DNA from: Halonotius aquaticus
Lineage (GTDB): Archaea; Halobacteriota; Halobacteria; Halobacteriales; Haloferacaceae
DNA length: 64,000 nucleotides
Assembly (NCBI RefSeq): GCF_003605575.1
Contig: NZ_QKNY01000008.1
Span: 18,532 to 82,531, forward strand
Direction: 5' to 3'
The translations under genes and the position numbers were made by a program. Under the pieces are notes generated by a model. It saw only the letters and a list, made by a program, of their open reading frames with translations. It searched no databases and was not told where the DNA came from. Shown piece by piece: positions 1-7,750 of this stretch. How positions within the stretch are numbered: the first letter of the stretch is position 1; the number at the start of each line of letters is the position of its first letter.

Positions 1-399
1 CAAGATCGGCCCGAAGAGAATGAATCCCGAAGCCAAGAGCTCGTCGCCGCTGGCCGGGAGGTCGCCCTCATAGACCGCGATGATCGTCCCCATCGGGCTG
101 TTTGGTTTGATGTTTGAGGAGCCATCAAGCGGGTCACAGGCGATTGAAACGTCGCCGCTGCCCACGTCAATCGGCTCGGCTTGCTCCTCGCTGGCGTAGG
201 TACCAACGCCGTCGATGCCGCCGAGTGCCTCCTCGATCAGTTCGTCGGCGTAGGCGTCGGCCTCCAGGCGTGTTTCGCCGCTGGGATTTGTTTCGTCGCT
301 TTTCACGCGCCGGCCCGGCAGCGAGGCGCGAATCTCGGGGGCGAGCGCCGCAAGCGTCTCGAAGATCTCGTCGAGGATCGCGTCCTGATCGCGGCTCAT
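1..399 (-). CDS. fbp: Fructose-1,6-bisphosphatase, class I (C-terminus outside window)
   Basis: Hydrolyses fructose 1,6-bisphosphate to fructose 6-phosphate, the committed step of gluconeogenesis in the cytoplasm. Only the first 133 residues are in the window; the rest runs off the left edge. The inositol-phosphatase-superfamily metal-binding motif DPLDGSSN lies at residues 89-96, and the upstream EEQAE stretch (71-75) fits the first acidic metal site. The start ATG (399-397) shares one base with the TAA of the upstream aldolase gene, so the two are translationally coupled and make a gluconeogenic pair. The related inositol monophosphatases share the fold, but the aldolase neighbour favours FBPase. 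Confidence 0.85.
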   Translation of the reverse strand, partial: MSRDQDAILDEIFETLAALAPEIRASLPGRRVKSDETNPSGETRLEADAYADELIEEALGGIDGVGTYASEEQAEPIDVGSGDVSIACDPLDGSSNIKPNSPMGTIIAVYEGDLPASGDELLASGFILFGPIL

Positions 400-1220
400 T
401 AGAGGGCCTCGCGGTTGGTGGGTTCGACGCCCATGACGTCGAGTGCTTCTTTGACGCTGGCGTCCTCGAAGATGACCGCTTCGAGGCCATCAAGAATCTG
501 TTCGGGGTTATCGCGCTGGAAGACGTTGCGACCGACGGCCAGCCCATTGGCACCGGCATCCATCGCGTTGCGAACCGTCGTCAGGAAGTCTTGGTCGTCC
601 GTTTTCGAACCGCCGCTCATAACGACTTTTGAATCAGCGGCCTGGGTGACTGCATGCGACATCGCCTCCGGCGAGCCGGGATATTTCACCTTCGTGATAT
701 CTGCGCCGAGTTCGAGTCCCAGCCGCGTCGAGTAGGCGATCGTCGAGGGGGTGGTCGCGTTTTTCAGTCCTTGGCCGCGTGGATACGACCACATGACCAC
801 GCCGAGGTCGTGTTCCCGGGCAGCCTCTTGGGCGTCGCGGAATTCCTCGACCATTTCGATCTCGTGGTTCGAGCCACCGTAGACGGTGAACCCGATGGCC
901 TCCGCGCCGACCTCGACGGCGTTTTCGACCGTCCAGTTGACCGCCGAGTTTGGCTCGCCCATCCAGAGGTTTGAGGTGCCGTTAAGCTTGGCCAGCAGGG
1001 TCACATCGTCCTCATAGGAGGGATAGTAGCCCTCGGCGATCCCTTTCTGGACGGCGACTGCTGTCACCGCATCGTGGGTGCCGATCTCGAACACCCGATC
1101 CGGATCGGCCGTCGCGGGGTTCGGCTCGAAGTCAACTGGCCCGTGCTCCAAGCCGTGGTCGTAGGCCAAGATCAGGGACTTTTCGTTGCGCGTGATCGCG
1201 GAATCAGCACCTGGGATCAT
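399..1220 (-). CDS. Fructose-bisphosphate aldolase, archaeal class I
   Basis: Archaeal-type class I aldolase of the DeoC/LacD-like superfamily, 273 residues, a full length for the family. It condenses dihydroxyacetone phosphate and glyceraldehyde 3-phosphate to fructose 1,6-bisphosphate in gluconeogenesis. The N-terminal segment ILAYDHGLEHGP (17-28) is the family signature, and the Schiff-base lysine lies in ITKVKYPG (K177/K179). It is coupled to the FBPase gene by a TAATG stop-start overlap. A haloarchaeal paralogue makes 2-amino-3,7-dideoxyheptulosonate for aromatic amino acids; the FBPase partner argues for a true aldolase here, but sequence alone does not exclude the paralogue. Confidence 0.85.
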   Translation of the reverse strand: MIPGADSAITRNEKSLILAYDHGLEHGPVDFEPNPATADPDRVFEIGTHDAVTAVAVQKGIAEGYYPSYEDDVTLLAKLNGTSNLWMGEPNSAVNWTVENAVEVGAEAIGFTVYGGSNHEIEMVEEFRDAQEAAREHDLGVVMWSYPRGQGLKNATTPSTIAYSTRLGLELGADITKVKYPGSPEAMSHAVTQAADSKVVMSGGSKTDDQDFLTTVRNAMDAGANGLAVGRNVFQRDNPEQILDGLEAVIFEDASVKEALDVMGVEPTNREAL

Positions 1221-1458
1221 CGTTTCATGGGTCGGTGAACTATACTAAAAGTGCTATGGCACATGTACGTACCCTGAGACATCTGCTTCTGCATCTGTTT
1301 CCGATCTCGGCGTCGATATCGCGCTGTTTGGTACTTCGCTCTGTGTGTACAGTTGCCGTTAATACAATGATCGTTGGTGTACATACCGATAGAACCAATC
1401 AATCGATAGAATCTCAGATGTTGCTCGCCGGGGGAATCTGTCTTCACCGCCAACTGGC

Positions 1459-1830
1459 TTACTCTTCGACCGGGAATGCTTCGTGGAGCGTATCGTGGGC
1501 TTTGCCAAGCCCCTCAAACACGCTCTCACCTTGCGCGGTCAGTCGGTGAATCGCCAGCTCGGCGTCGCGGACGGCCACAAGTCGACCACGGAGATAGTCG
1601 TACTCCGGGTCGTCTGCATCTGTTGCGGCGATTTCTTCTTCGAGATCGACGAGGGCAGCATCGAGATGGCGTTCGATCGCCGACAGCGTTTCAGCCTCGG
1701 CCAGCGCGCCGATCGGGCCGGTGAGATGGCCCTCCAGCTCCTGTTCCGCGTGTTCGCGGGCCGCGGTGTCTTCGGTTCCCAGTACGTTCATCAAGCCGAG
1801 TTTGAGTGCTTCGAGTTCGTGACAGCTCAT
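1459..1830 (-). CDS. DUF3209 family protein of the cobalamin operon
   Basis: A 123-residue acidic, mostly helical protein beginning MSCHELEALKLG. I assign it to DUF3209, a haloarchaeal family that I know from cobalamin gene clusters; its biochemical role is unknown. It is the last gene of the long cbi operon and starts 5 bp after the cbiX stop codon. There are no membrane segments and only one cysteine (Cys3, in a C-H pair). Given the position, a role in cobalt handling or in one of the unassigned corrin-ring steps is possible, but this is inference from context only. Confidence 0.65.
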   Translation of the reverse strand: MSCHELEALKLGLMNVLGTEDTAAREHAEQELEGHLTGPIGALAEAETLSAIERHLDAALVDLEEEIAATDADDPEYDYLRGRLVAVRDAELAIHRLTAQGESVFEGLGKAHDTLHEAFPVEE

Positions 1831-1835
1831 ACGGA

Positions 1836-3056
1836 TTACAGTGTTTGATCGACCAAGTCGCTGACGATCCGATCGCGGTCTAAGTGCGATGAGACGATGC
1901 GCTCGGTGTCATCGGCGTTGACGCCGCCGTACCAGACGTTTTCGGGGTAGACAGCGACGATCGGCCCTTCGCCACAACGGCCAAGACACGAGCTTCGGGT
2001 GATGCGGGCATCACATTGTTCGGAATCACGGGCTGCCTGCCGGAGTCCTTCGAGGACGGCCGGTGCACCGTCGGCCGCGCAGGTCTGGTTGGTGCAGACG
2101 GCGACGTGTTTTTCCGGGGCGTCGTGAGTGTGTGGCTCGTCGTCGACATCGCTACGATCAGCATGAGTCTCTTGATGCGTCAGCGCGCGCAGCATGGCGC
2201 GTGCGCCGCCAGTGTCCTCCTCGTAGCCGGTGAGGTCGACCTTGTACTTGCAGGTGTCACACGACATTTCGACGCTGTCTGTCCGTGCCTCCTGCCAGCG
2301 GTCGCCAAGCACGTCTAGCAGCCGGGAGTCAGTACCGAGCGGGTCGCCAGCCAGCGCGTCGACATAGGGGTACTCCGCATCAAAGTCGTCAGTCCATTCC
2401 CGAATCCGACCGGTCAGCACGCCATCGCCGAGCATGTACGGGACAACGACGACGGCGTCCGGTCGCTGTTTGGCAAGTGTCGACAGCGAGTCGTCCAGCG
2501 TTGGCTCGGTGATGCCGATAAACGACGCCTCGACAGTACTGAAATCCCGCCCCTCGTGGAGGAGGCGAGCGAGCTTGTGGAGGTCAGCGTTGGCGTCGGG
2601 ATCGCTCGAACCACGACCGCAGACGACGACAGCAATCTCGTCCTCCTCGCGGTCGACACCGAGATCGGATTCGACTGCTCTCGCGCGGTCGTCGAGCAAA
2701 TCGACGATAGCGGGGTGGATCCCGAGGTGCGCGCCATTGTTAATCTCTGCCTCGTGGGTTGAGCGGGCGCGCTGGACGGCCAGCGGCACGTCGTTTTTGA
2801 CGTGGCTGGCTGCGAACAGCGAAAGCTGGACGACCGTGATCGAATCAACTGCGGCGGCCAATCCCTCGATACCGTCTTCGATTGCTGGCTCGGCGAGTTC
2901 GAGGAAGGCGGCGTCGACCGGAATCTCCAGGCGGTCTTCGAGCATCGCCGCCAACTCCCGAACCTGCTCGTTGGACTTCTCGCGGCGGGAGCCGTGGCCG
3001 ACCAGCAGAACGGCCTCGTTGTCGACGCTTTCGATGGTGTCGTGAAGCTGACTCAT
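1836..3056 (-). CDS. cbiX: Sirohydrochlorin cobaltochelatase CbiX fused to a [2Fe-2S] thioredoxin-like domain
   Basis: Inserts Co2+ into sirohydrochlorin, the early cobalt insertion of the anaerobic B12 route. The 406-residue protein has two CbiX modules: the N-terminal one carries the metal-binding LLVGHGSR (H21), the second carries CGRGSSDPDAN. A CDTCKYKVDL segment and a His/Asp-rich linker (HQETH, EPHTH) follow. The C-terminus (about 317-406) is a thioredoxin-like [2Fe-2S] domain with cysteines 321, 326, 357 and 361. I chose the MSQLHDT start because its ATG overlaps the upstream stop as ATGA (3053-3056); a longer reading would run into the neighbouring gene. The extra Fe-S domain suggests redox control or electron transfer in the pathway (inference). 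Confidence 0.9.
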   Translation of the reverse strand: MSQLHDTIESVDNEAVLLVGHGSRREKSNEQVRELAAMLEDRLEIPVDAAFLELAEPAIEDGIEGLAAAVDSITVVQLSLFAASHVKNDVPLAVQRARSTHEAEINNGAHLGIHPAIVDLLDDRARAVESDLGVDREEDEIAVVVCGRGSSDPDANADLHKLARLLHEGRDFSTVEASFIGITEPTLDDSLSTLAKQRPDAVVVVPYMLGDGVLTGRIREWTDDFDAEYPYVDALAGDPLGTDSRLLDVLGDRWQEARTDSVEMSCDTCKYKVDLTGYEEDTGGARAMLRALTHQETHADRSDVDDEPHTHDAPEKHVAVCTNQTCAADGAPAVLEGLRQAARDSEQCDARITRSSCLGRCGEGPIVAVYPENVWYGGVNADDTERIVSSHLDRDRIVSDLVDQTL

Positions 3057-3736
3057 GCTTCGAACTGTGAGCGGTCGAACTCGACGTCGGTTGCCTGATC
3101 GAGACTCTGTACCAGTTTGCGACGGCGACTGGGCGCGAATAGTTCCGTTGCCTCGGTGCTCTCGTAGAGCCACATGCCGAAATCAGCGGCTGCGTCGTCG
3201 TCGATCCCGAACCAGTAGCCGCCGGATGACGTATCCGAAAGGTCACCGTACGGCGCGTCGACCGGGGCGTCGTCGATGAGCTCTTGGACAAGTTCGAGGA
3301 GGTTGGCGTCGTCGTGGACGAAGGAGACGCCGACGGTGCCGCTGGAGGACTTGAAGCAGATCGTTCCGCAGCCCTCCAAGATGCCGCGCAGCAGGTCGCG
3401 GCGGTAGTCCGCAAAGGCACCGAACCGGTAGTTGCCACGGCCGTCGACCGGGAGGCCGAGCGCGCCGCTCATTCCGAAGAGGTCGTCGCTCGCGACTTCG
3501 ACCGTGTACTCGTCTTCGGTCTTCGTGATATCGGTGTTGTGGGCGTAGTCCCGCGTTTTTTGATCGTGGTCAATCTCGCTGCCGACGATCTCGCCCAGCG
3601 TCTCGGCGGCGGCCTCGTCGTTGGTCGTCACGGTGAGGCGGTCGCGCTCGACTGCGCCGTTGCCGGCGACGCGACCCCAGAAGTAGGCCGTCGAAGGGTG
3701 GCCCGCCAGCAGGTCGTCGGGGACGGCAACGCTCAT
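3053..3736 (-). CDS. LAGLIDADG-fold protein without catalytic acids, cobalamin operon
   Basis: A 227-residue protein of unknown function, embedded in the cbi operon with 4-bp overlaps on both sides. By reading, it resembles a two-repeat LAGLIDADG protein. Repeat 1 has YFWGRVAGNGAV (18-29) followed by RLTVTTND, and repeat 2 has LLRGILEGCGTI (115-126) followed by a similar beta-strand pattern. In homing endonucleases the last position of each motif is a metal-binding Asp; here these are Asn26 and Cys123, so nuclease activity is unlikely. Its strict place between ferredoxin and cbiX suggests a recruited role in B12 synthesis. The fold call rests on motif inspection, not a profile search. Confidence 0.7.
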   Translation of the reverse strand: MSVAVPDDLLAGHPSTAYFWGRVAGNGAVERDRLTVTTNDEAAAETLGEIVGSEIDHDQKTRDYAHNTDITKTEDEYTVEVASDDLFGMSGALGLPVDGRGNYRFGAFADYRRDLLRGILEGCGTICFKSSSGTVGVSFVHDDANLLELVQELIDDAPVDAPYGDLSDTSSGGYWFGIDDDAAADFGMWLYESTEATELFAPSRRRKLVQSLDQATDVEFDRSQFEA

Positions 3737-3999
3737 GGCTCGACCTCCTCGACGACGATGGCGTTGGTGGGACAGGCTGCGGCGGCCTGCCGGGCCTCCT
3801 CAATGCGGTCGTCGTCGAAGGTGGCGATCACGTCCCCGTCTTCCTCTCGGACTTCGCCGTCGCCGTCGTAGACCGGGTCGCCGTCGGGGTCGATGGTGGC
3901 GAGGCCGTCGTCGTCTTCGACGAACCGTGGATCGCGGGTGAGACAGGCGAAGACTCCGTCGCAGGGCTCCTTCCTCAGGGTGACTTGATAGGTGGGCAT
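3733..3999 (-). CDS. Ferredoxin-like protein with a three-cysteine cluster site
   Basis: A small 88-residue acidic ferredoxin in the cbi operon, probably supplying electrons to a reductive corrin step. The cluster site reads CDGVFAC (C13-C19) with a third cysteine in AAACP near residue 75. In single-cluster [4Fe-4S] ferredoxins a further ligand sits midway in the first motif; here that position is Val16. Three cysteines fit a [3Fe-4S] cluster, or a [4Fe-4S] cluster with an outside ligand. It overlaps the LAGLIDADG-like gene by 4 bp and lies 1 bp from cbiH, so all three are co-translated. Confidence 0.8.
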   Translation of the reverse strand: MPTYQVTLRKEPCDGVFACLTRDPRFVEDDDGLATIDPDGDPVYDGDGEVREEDGDVIATFDDDRIEEARQAAAACPTNAIVVEEVEP

Positions 4000-4000
4000 A

Positions 4001-4933
4001 TTAGTAGTCGTATTTTGTCTCGTAGCCGCGCGGGGTGACCATCCGGTCGTCCCAGACGTAGGTCTCCTCGTTGCCGACGAGAATCGTCGTCGTCATGTCG
4101 ATGATGTCCTCTTCGCCGAGCTCTTCCAGCTGGTCGAGTGTCGTGATCATTACCTCCTCGTCGTCCCGCCCTGCGCCGTGGACGATGCCGACCGGCGTGT
4201 CGGGGTCGCGGTGGGCGAGCAGGATCTCGCAGGCTTTCTCGAAGTTCTCGCGGCGTTTGCGGCTCCAGGGGTTGTAGATGACGATGGTGAAGCTCTCGCC
4301 GGCAGCTGAGTGGAGCCGAGATTCGATCTCCGGCATCGGCACCAAGTGGTCGGACAGCGAGATCGACACGGTGTCGTTGACCAGCGGCGCGCCCAGCAGC
4401 GCCGAACAGGACTGGGCGGCGGGGACACCGGGGACGACCTCGTAATCGACCATCGAGGCGGTCGCGCCTTTTGATTCCAGAATTTCGAGCGCGAGCCCCG
4501 AGAGGGCATAGACGTTTGGATCGCCGCTGCCGATGATCGCAACGTCGTTGCCGGCGAGCGCGCGGTCGATGGCCTCCTCCGTCCGAGAGACTTCGCCGCA
4601 CATCGGCGTATCGTACAGTTCGTCGGCGTCCTCGGTGATTTCGTCGGGCAGGAGTTCGATGTAGGTCGTGTAGCCGACGATGTGTTCAGCATCCAGCAGC
4701 GCGGCGCGAGCGCGCTGGGTCATGCCCTCGGGATGGCCAGGGCCGAGGCCGACAGCCGTCAGTTGCCCCGGCTCGGCGTCGAAGTCATCAACCGTCGAGC
4801 CGATCTTTTCATCGACCGACTGCTGTTTCGACGAGCCGTCGCTGGATTTCGCCGTACAGCCGCCGGCATCGTCGCTTGATTCGCTTGCCTGTTCCGCTGC
4901 CGTCTCCGCTGTCGTGTTGGTGTCCGTACTCAT
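4001..4933 (-). CDS. cbiH: Cobalt-precorrin-3B C17-methyltransferase, copy 1
   Basis: A class III SAM-dependent tetrapyrrole methyltransferase (CbiH/CobJ family) that methylates C17 during ring contraction of the corrin precursor. The 310-residue protein begins with a disordered, acidic, Ser/Thr-rich extension of about 55 residues, then VGLGPGHPEG (SAM-site loop), IIGSGDPNVY, the VPGVPAAQS segment and IVIYNPWSRKR. The C-terminal MVTPRGYETKYDY is typical of the family. It lies 2 bp downstream of a second CbiH-like gene; having two paralogues side by side raises the question whether one has a different methylation target. Confidence 0.88.
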   Translation of the reverse strand: MSTDTNTTAETAAEQASESSDDAGGCTAKSSDGSSKQQSVDEKIGSTVDDFDAEPGQLTAVGLGPGHPEGMTQRARAALLDAEHIVGYTTYIELLPDEITEDADELYDTPMCGEVSRTEEAIDRALAGNDVAIIGSGDPNVYALSGLALEILESKGATASMVDYEVVPGVPAAQSCSALLGAPLVNDTVSISLSDHLVPMPEIESRLHSAAGESFTIVIYNPWSRKRRENFEKACEILLAHRDPDTPVGIVHGAGRDDEEVMITTLDQLEELGEEDIIDMTTTILVGNEETYVWDDRMVTPRGYETKYDY

Positions 4934-4935
4934 GA

Positions 4936-5808
4936 TTAGAAATCCTCCACGTCACGCCCGCCGCGCGGGGTGACAAGGAACGTCCGGTAGTCGTTGTCCC
5001 ACGTCTCAGTCTCGTGGTTGCCGATGATCAGCGAGGTGCCCATCCCCGACACCTTGTCGTCGTGGGCGGTCGCCTCGCCGAGCGTCGTGATGACGTGGCT
5101 CTCCCCGTTGCGGCCGGCGTCGTCGCGGCCAGCGTCGTTGACAATCGCCACTAAGGCGTCGTCGGTTCGCTCTTCGCGGACGATGTCGACGGCCTTCTCG
5201 TAGTTTCGCCAGCAGTTGTAGAGGACGATCACGAAATCGCTGATCGCGGCGGCACGCAGTTTTTCCTCGATTTCTTCCCAGCCGCGCCACTTGTCGGAGA
5301 GTGAGATTGTGCAGAAATCGTTGCAGAGCGGCGCGCCGACCATCGCCCCGCCGCCGAGGGCGGCAGTCACGCCGGGGACAATCTCGATTGGGATGTCCGT
5401 CGCGTCTTCCTCCTCGGCCATCTTGAAAATGAGGTCGGATTTGCCGTACACGGAGGGGTCGCCACCCGAGACGTGAGCCACGTCGTCGCCGGCGCGGACG
5501 CGCTCGAAGGCGACCTTGGCGAGTTCGATCTGCCGGCCCATCGTCGAGCGGATGATCTCCTGTTCGTGGCCGTTCTCGCGGGTGACGCGGCCCTCGTCAT
5601 CGACCTGCTCGGCGGGCGGCAGCGTGCCGTCCTCCCGCAAAAACGCCTGGTAGAGGTCGGAGGCGATCACGCAGTCGGCCGTCTCGATTACGTCCTTGGC
5701 GCGTTTGGTCATGTCGGCCGGCAGACCGGGGCCGATGCCGACGACCGAGAGCGTGCCGAGATCGTCAGGGCGTTCAGCGGCCGTCGCGCTCGCTGGTTCG
5801 CTGCTCAT
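4936..5808 (-). CDS. CbiH/CobJ-like precorrin methyltransferase, copy 2
   Basis: The second CbiH/CobJ paralogue (290 residues). It keeps the class III methyltransferase landmarks VGIGPGLPADMT, HVSGGDPSVYGK, IVPGVTAALGGG, IVLYNCWR and the C-terminal FLVTPRGG. It differs from copy 1 in the substrate-facing segments and lacks the long N-terminal extension. The upstream cbiG stop overlaps its start by 4 bp. Either copy could be the genuine C17 methyltransferase. The other may cover a step for which no dedicated enzyme is seen here, such as C1 methylation usually done by CbiD; that assignment is inference. Confidence 0.85.
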   Translation of the reverse strand: MSSEPASATAAERPDDLGTLSVVGIGPGLPADMTKRAKDVIETADCVIASDLYQAFLREDGTLPPAEQVDDEGRVTRENGHEQEIIRSTMGRQIELAKVAFERVRAGDDVAHVSGGDPSVYGKSDLIFKMAEEEDATDIPIEIVPGVTAALGGGAMVGAPLCNDFCTISLSDKWRGWEEIEEKLRAAAISDFVIVLYNCWRNYEKAVDIVREERTDDALVAIVNDAGRDDAGRNGESHVITTLGEATAHDDKVSGMGTSLIIGNHETETWDNDYRTFLVTPRGGRDVEDF

Positions 5809-6806
5809 TTGCCTATCGCCACCGTGACCTCGTTGTCGTAGCTCTGCTTTTCGAGCAGGAGTTCCTGCTCGCGGCCGCCAGCGATGGCGGAGGCTTCCGA
5901 GATGCCAGGCCAGCCGATGAGTTCCTTCGATTTCGATGGACTGGGCCCCTCGTGCTCCAACAGCGTTTCCTTATCGAAGGCGACCACACCGAGATCGAGT
6001 TCTTCAGCCGCTTCCAGCAGCCCCTCCTCGTCTTCCTTTCGCGTCGCCGTGGCGACGAACTCCACGTCATCGAATTCGTATTCAGTCTCGTCGAGGGCGT
6101 TCTCCCACGCCGCGATGAAGGAGTCGGTGGCCGCGCCGGAGACGCTGCCGGTACCGAGAACGATGCCCTCGTCCTTGTTGCGCTTCAGAACGGTCACATC
6201 GTCGCCGACGAGAACGGCCTGTGGGCCGTCGAGGCGGGCTACGGGGCCGAGTTCGTCGTCGAGCACGGCGAGGTTGGTCTGGATCGTCGAGCGGCCGTTG
6301 ACGACGTGTGTGTCCATCGCCTTCGCGCGGGCTTCGACGCCCTGCTTGCCGGCGGCTTCGGAGGCTGTCGTCATCGCGGGAATCGCGCCCATCGTGGCGA
6401 GATCCTGGGCGACCTGGTTCGCGCCGTGGTGGCCGCCGGTGATCGGGATCGCCCACGTGAGTTCCTCGTCGACGACGCAGATCGCGGGATCGTCCCACTT
6501 GTCGTCGAGCAGGTGGGCGGTTTTCCGCATGGCGATTCCGCTGGCCATCAGGCCGACGAAGCAGTCGTACTCGCCCCAGTGCTCGTCGAAGACCTCACCG
6601 TGGTACTCGATGATGTCGATTTTCTCGTAGCGGTCAGCGAGTTCGCTTTCGATCTCCTCGGCGGTGTCCATCTTCCGGCCGAAGGAGATGATGGCGATCT
6701 CTTCGGCGACCTCGCCGTCGCTGTCGGGCGTGCTACAGTGGCCGCCGCTGTCGGAGTTGTCGCTCGTGTCGCTGTTCGTCGTCGTGGATTCGTTGTCGGT
6801 GCTCAT
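5805..6806 (-). CDS. cbiG: Cobalt-precorrin-5A hydrolase CbiG
   Basis: Opens the delta-lactone of cobalt-precorrin-5A and releases the C20 fragment as acetaldehyde, a step specific to the anaerobic route. The 333-residue protein starts with a Thr/Ser/Asp-rich extension, followed by the N-terminal domain with MASGIAMRKTAHLL and the family signature ITGGHHGANQVA. The C-terminal cobalamin-biosynthesis domain has VATATRKEDEEG and a final IGWPGISEASAIAGG segment. It is coupled by 4-bp ATGA overlaps to cbiF upstream and to the second cbiH-like gene downstream. Confidence 0.92.
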   Translation of the reverse strand: MSTDNESTTTNSDTSDNSDSGGHCSTPDSDGEVAEEIAIISFGRKMDTAEEIESELADRYEKIDIIEYHGEVFDEHWGEYDCFVGLMASGIAMRKTAHLLDDKWDDPAICVVDEELTWAIPITGGHHGANQVAQDLATMGAIPAMTTASEAAGKQGVEARAKAMDTHVVNGRSTIQTNLAVLDDELGPVARLDGPQAVLVGDDVTVLKRNKDEGIVLGTGSVSGAATDSFIAAWENALDETEYEFDDVEFVATATRKEDEEGLLEAAEELDLGVVAFDKETLLEHEGPSPSKSKELIGWPGISEASAIAGGREQELLLEKQSYDNEVTVAIGK

Positions 6807-7750
6807 TGGGTTGTCTCCGCTGGATCGGTCTGCTCGTTGTCCGCTGTCTCATTGCTGTCGTCGTCAGCATCACCATCGGGGCCGCGATCCGCCCAGCCAT
6901 CATAGAGATAGGATCGCTCGTAGCCCGCGCCGGTCACCGCGTCGCCGATGACCACCATCGCCGAGGCGCGGTAGCCGGCGTCCTTGACTTTCTCGCCGAT
7001 GGTGCCGATTGTGCCGTAAATCACGTCCTCGTCGGGCCAGGAAGCGTGATAGACGACCGCGACCGGAATCTCGGGATCGTGGCCGTCGTCGATGAGTCGA
7101 TCCATCGTGTCGGCGACAGCGTGGGTGCCGAGATAGATACAGGTCGTCACGTCGCCCATCTCGACGAACTCGCCGATGTGGTCGTCCTCCTCGGTCAGCG
7201 TCTTGCCCTGCGGGCGGGTGAACGCGACGTGGTTCGAGACCTCGTTGAGCGTGAGTTGGGTTCGGAGGGTCGCACTCGCCGCGAACGCCGAGGTGACACC
7301 GGGGACGAAGTAGGTGGGGACACCTTCGTGTTCGAGGGCGTCCATCTGTTCGAGGGCCGCGCCGTAGATCGCGGGATCGCCGCTGTGCAGCCGGACGACG
7401 TTGCCGCCGTCCTCGTGGGCGTCCCGCATCAGCGGGATCAGCTCTTCGAGGTCTTTGCCGATGGATGAGACCGTCTCGGCGTGGTCGCAATATTCCTCAA
7501 GGAGTTCGCTGTTGACCAGCGAGCCGGCGTGGACGACGAGGTCGGCGTCCTCCAGTAGTTCTTTGCCGGCAACCGTCAGCAGGCGTGGGTCACCGGGGCC
7601 GGCACCGACGAAGGGAATCCCCTCCTGTTCGTCGCCAGCATTGTGCTCGAAGATCCGGTCGTCGAGTTCGGCACGCCGCTGCTCGCCTTGGGCGTCGATA
7701 GCGGACTGGGGGTCGGTTTCGTCGTCGTCGGTCTCAACTGGCTCGCTCAT
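6803..7750 (-). CDS. cbiF: Cobalt-precorrin-4 C11-methyltransferase CbiF
   Basis: A class III SAM methyltransferase adding a methyl group at C11. The 315-residue protein has a 45-residue acidic N-terminal extension, the core FVGAGPGDPRLLTV, the DLVVHAGSLVN segment typical of CbiF/CobM, RLHSGDPAIYGA and VPGVTSAFAASA. The Asp/Asn-rich C-terminal tail is a halophilic addition. Junctions with cbiL (upstream) and cbiG (downstream) are 4-bp overlaps. Confidence 0.93.
   Translation of the reverse strand: MSEPVETDDDETDPQSAIDAQGEQRRAELDDRIFEHNAGDEQEGIPFVGAGPGDPRLLTVAGKELLEDADLVVHAGSLVNSELLEEYCDHAETVSSIGKDLEELIPLMRDAHEDGGNVVRLHSGDPAIYGAALEQMDALEHEGVPTYFVPGVTSAFAASATLRTQLTLNEVSNHVAFTRPQGKTLTEEDDHIGEFVEMGDVTTCIYLGTHAVADTMDRLIDDGHDPEIPVAVVYHASWPDEDVIYGTIGTIGEKVKDAGYRASAMVVIGDAVTGAGYERSYLYDGWADRGPDGDADDDSNETADNEQTDPAETTQ

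Noticed and set aside
1217..1453. 78-residue open frame on the minus strand upstream of the aldolase gene
   Set aside because: Basic, Cys/His-rich composition unlike neighbouring genes; overlaps the aldolase start and fills its promoter region.
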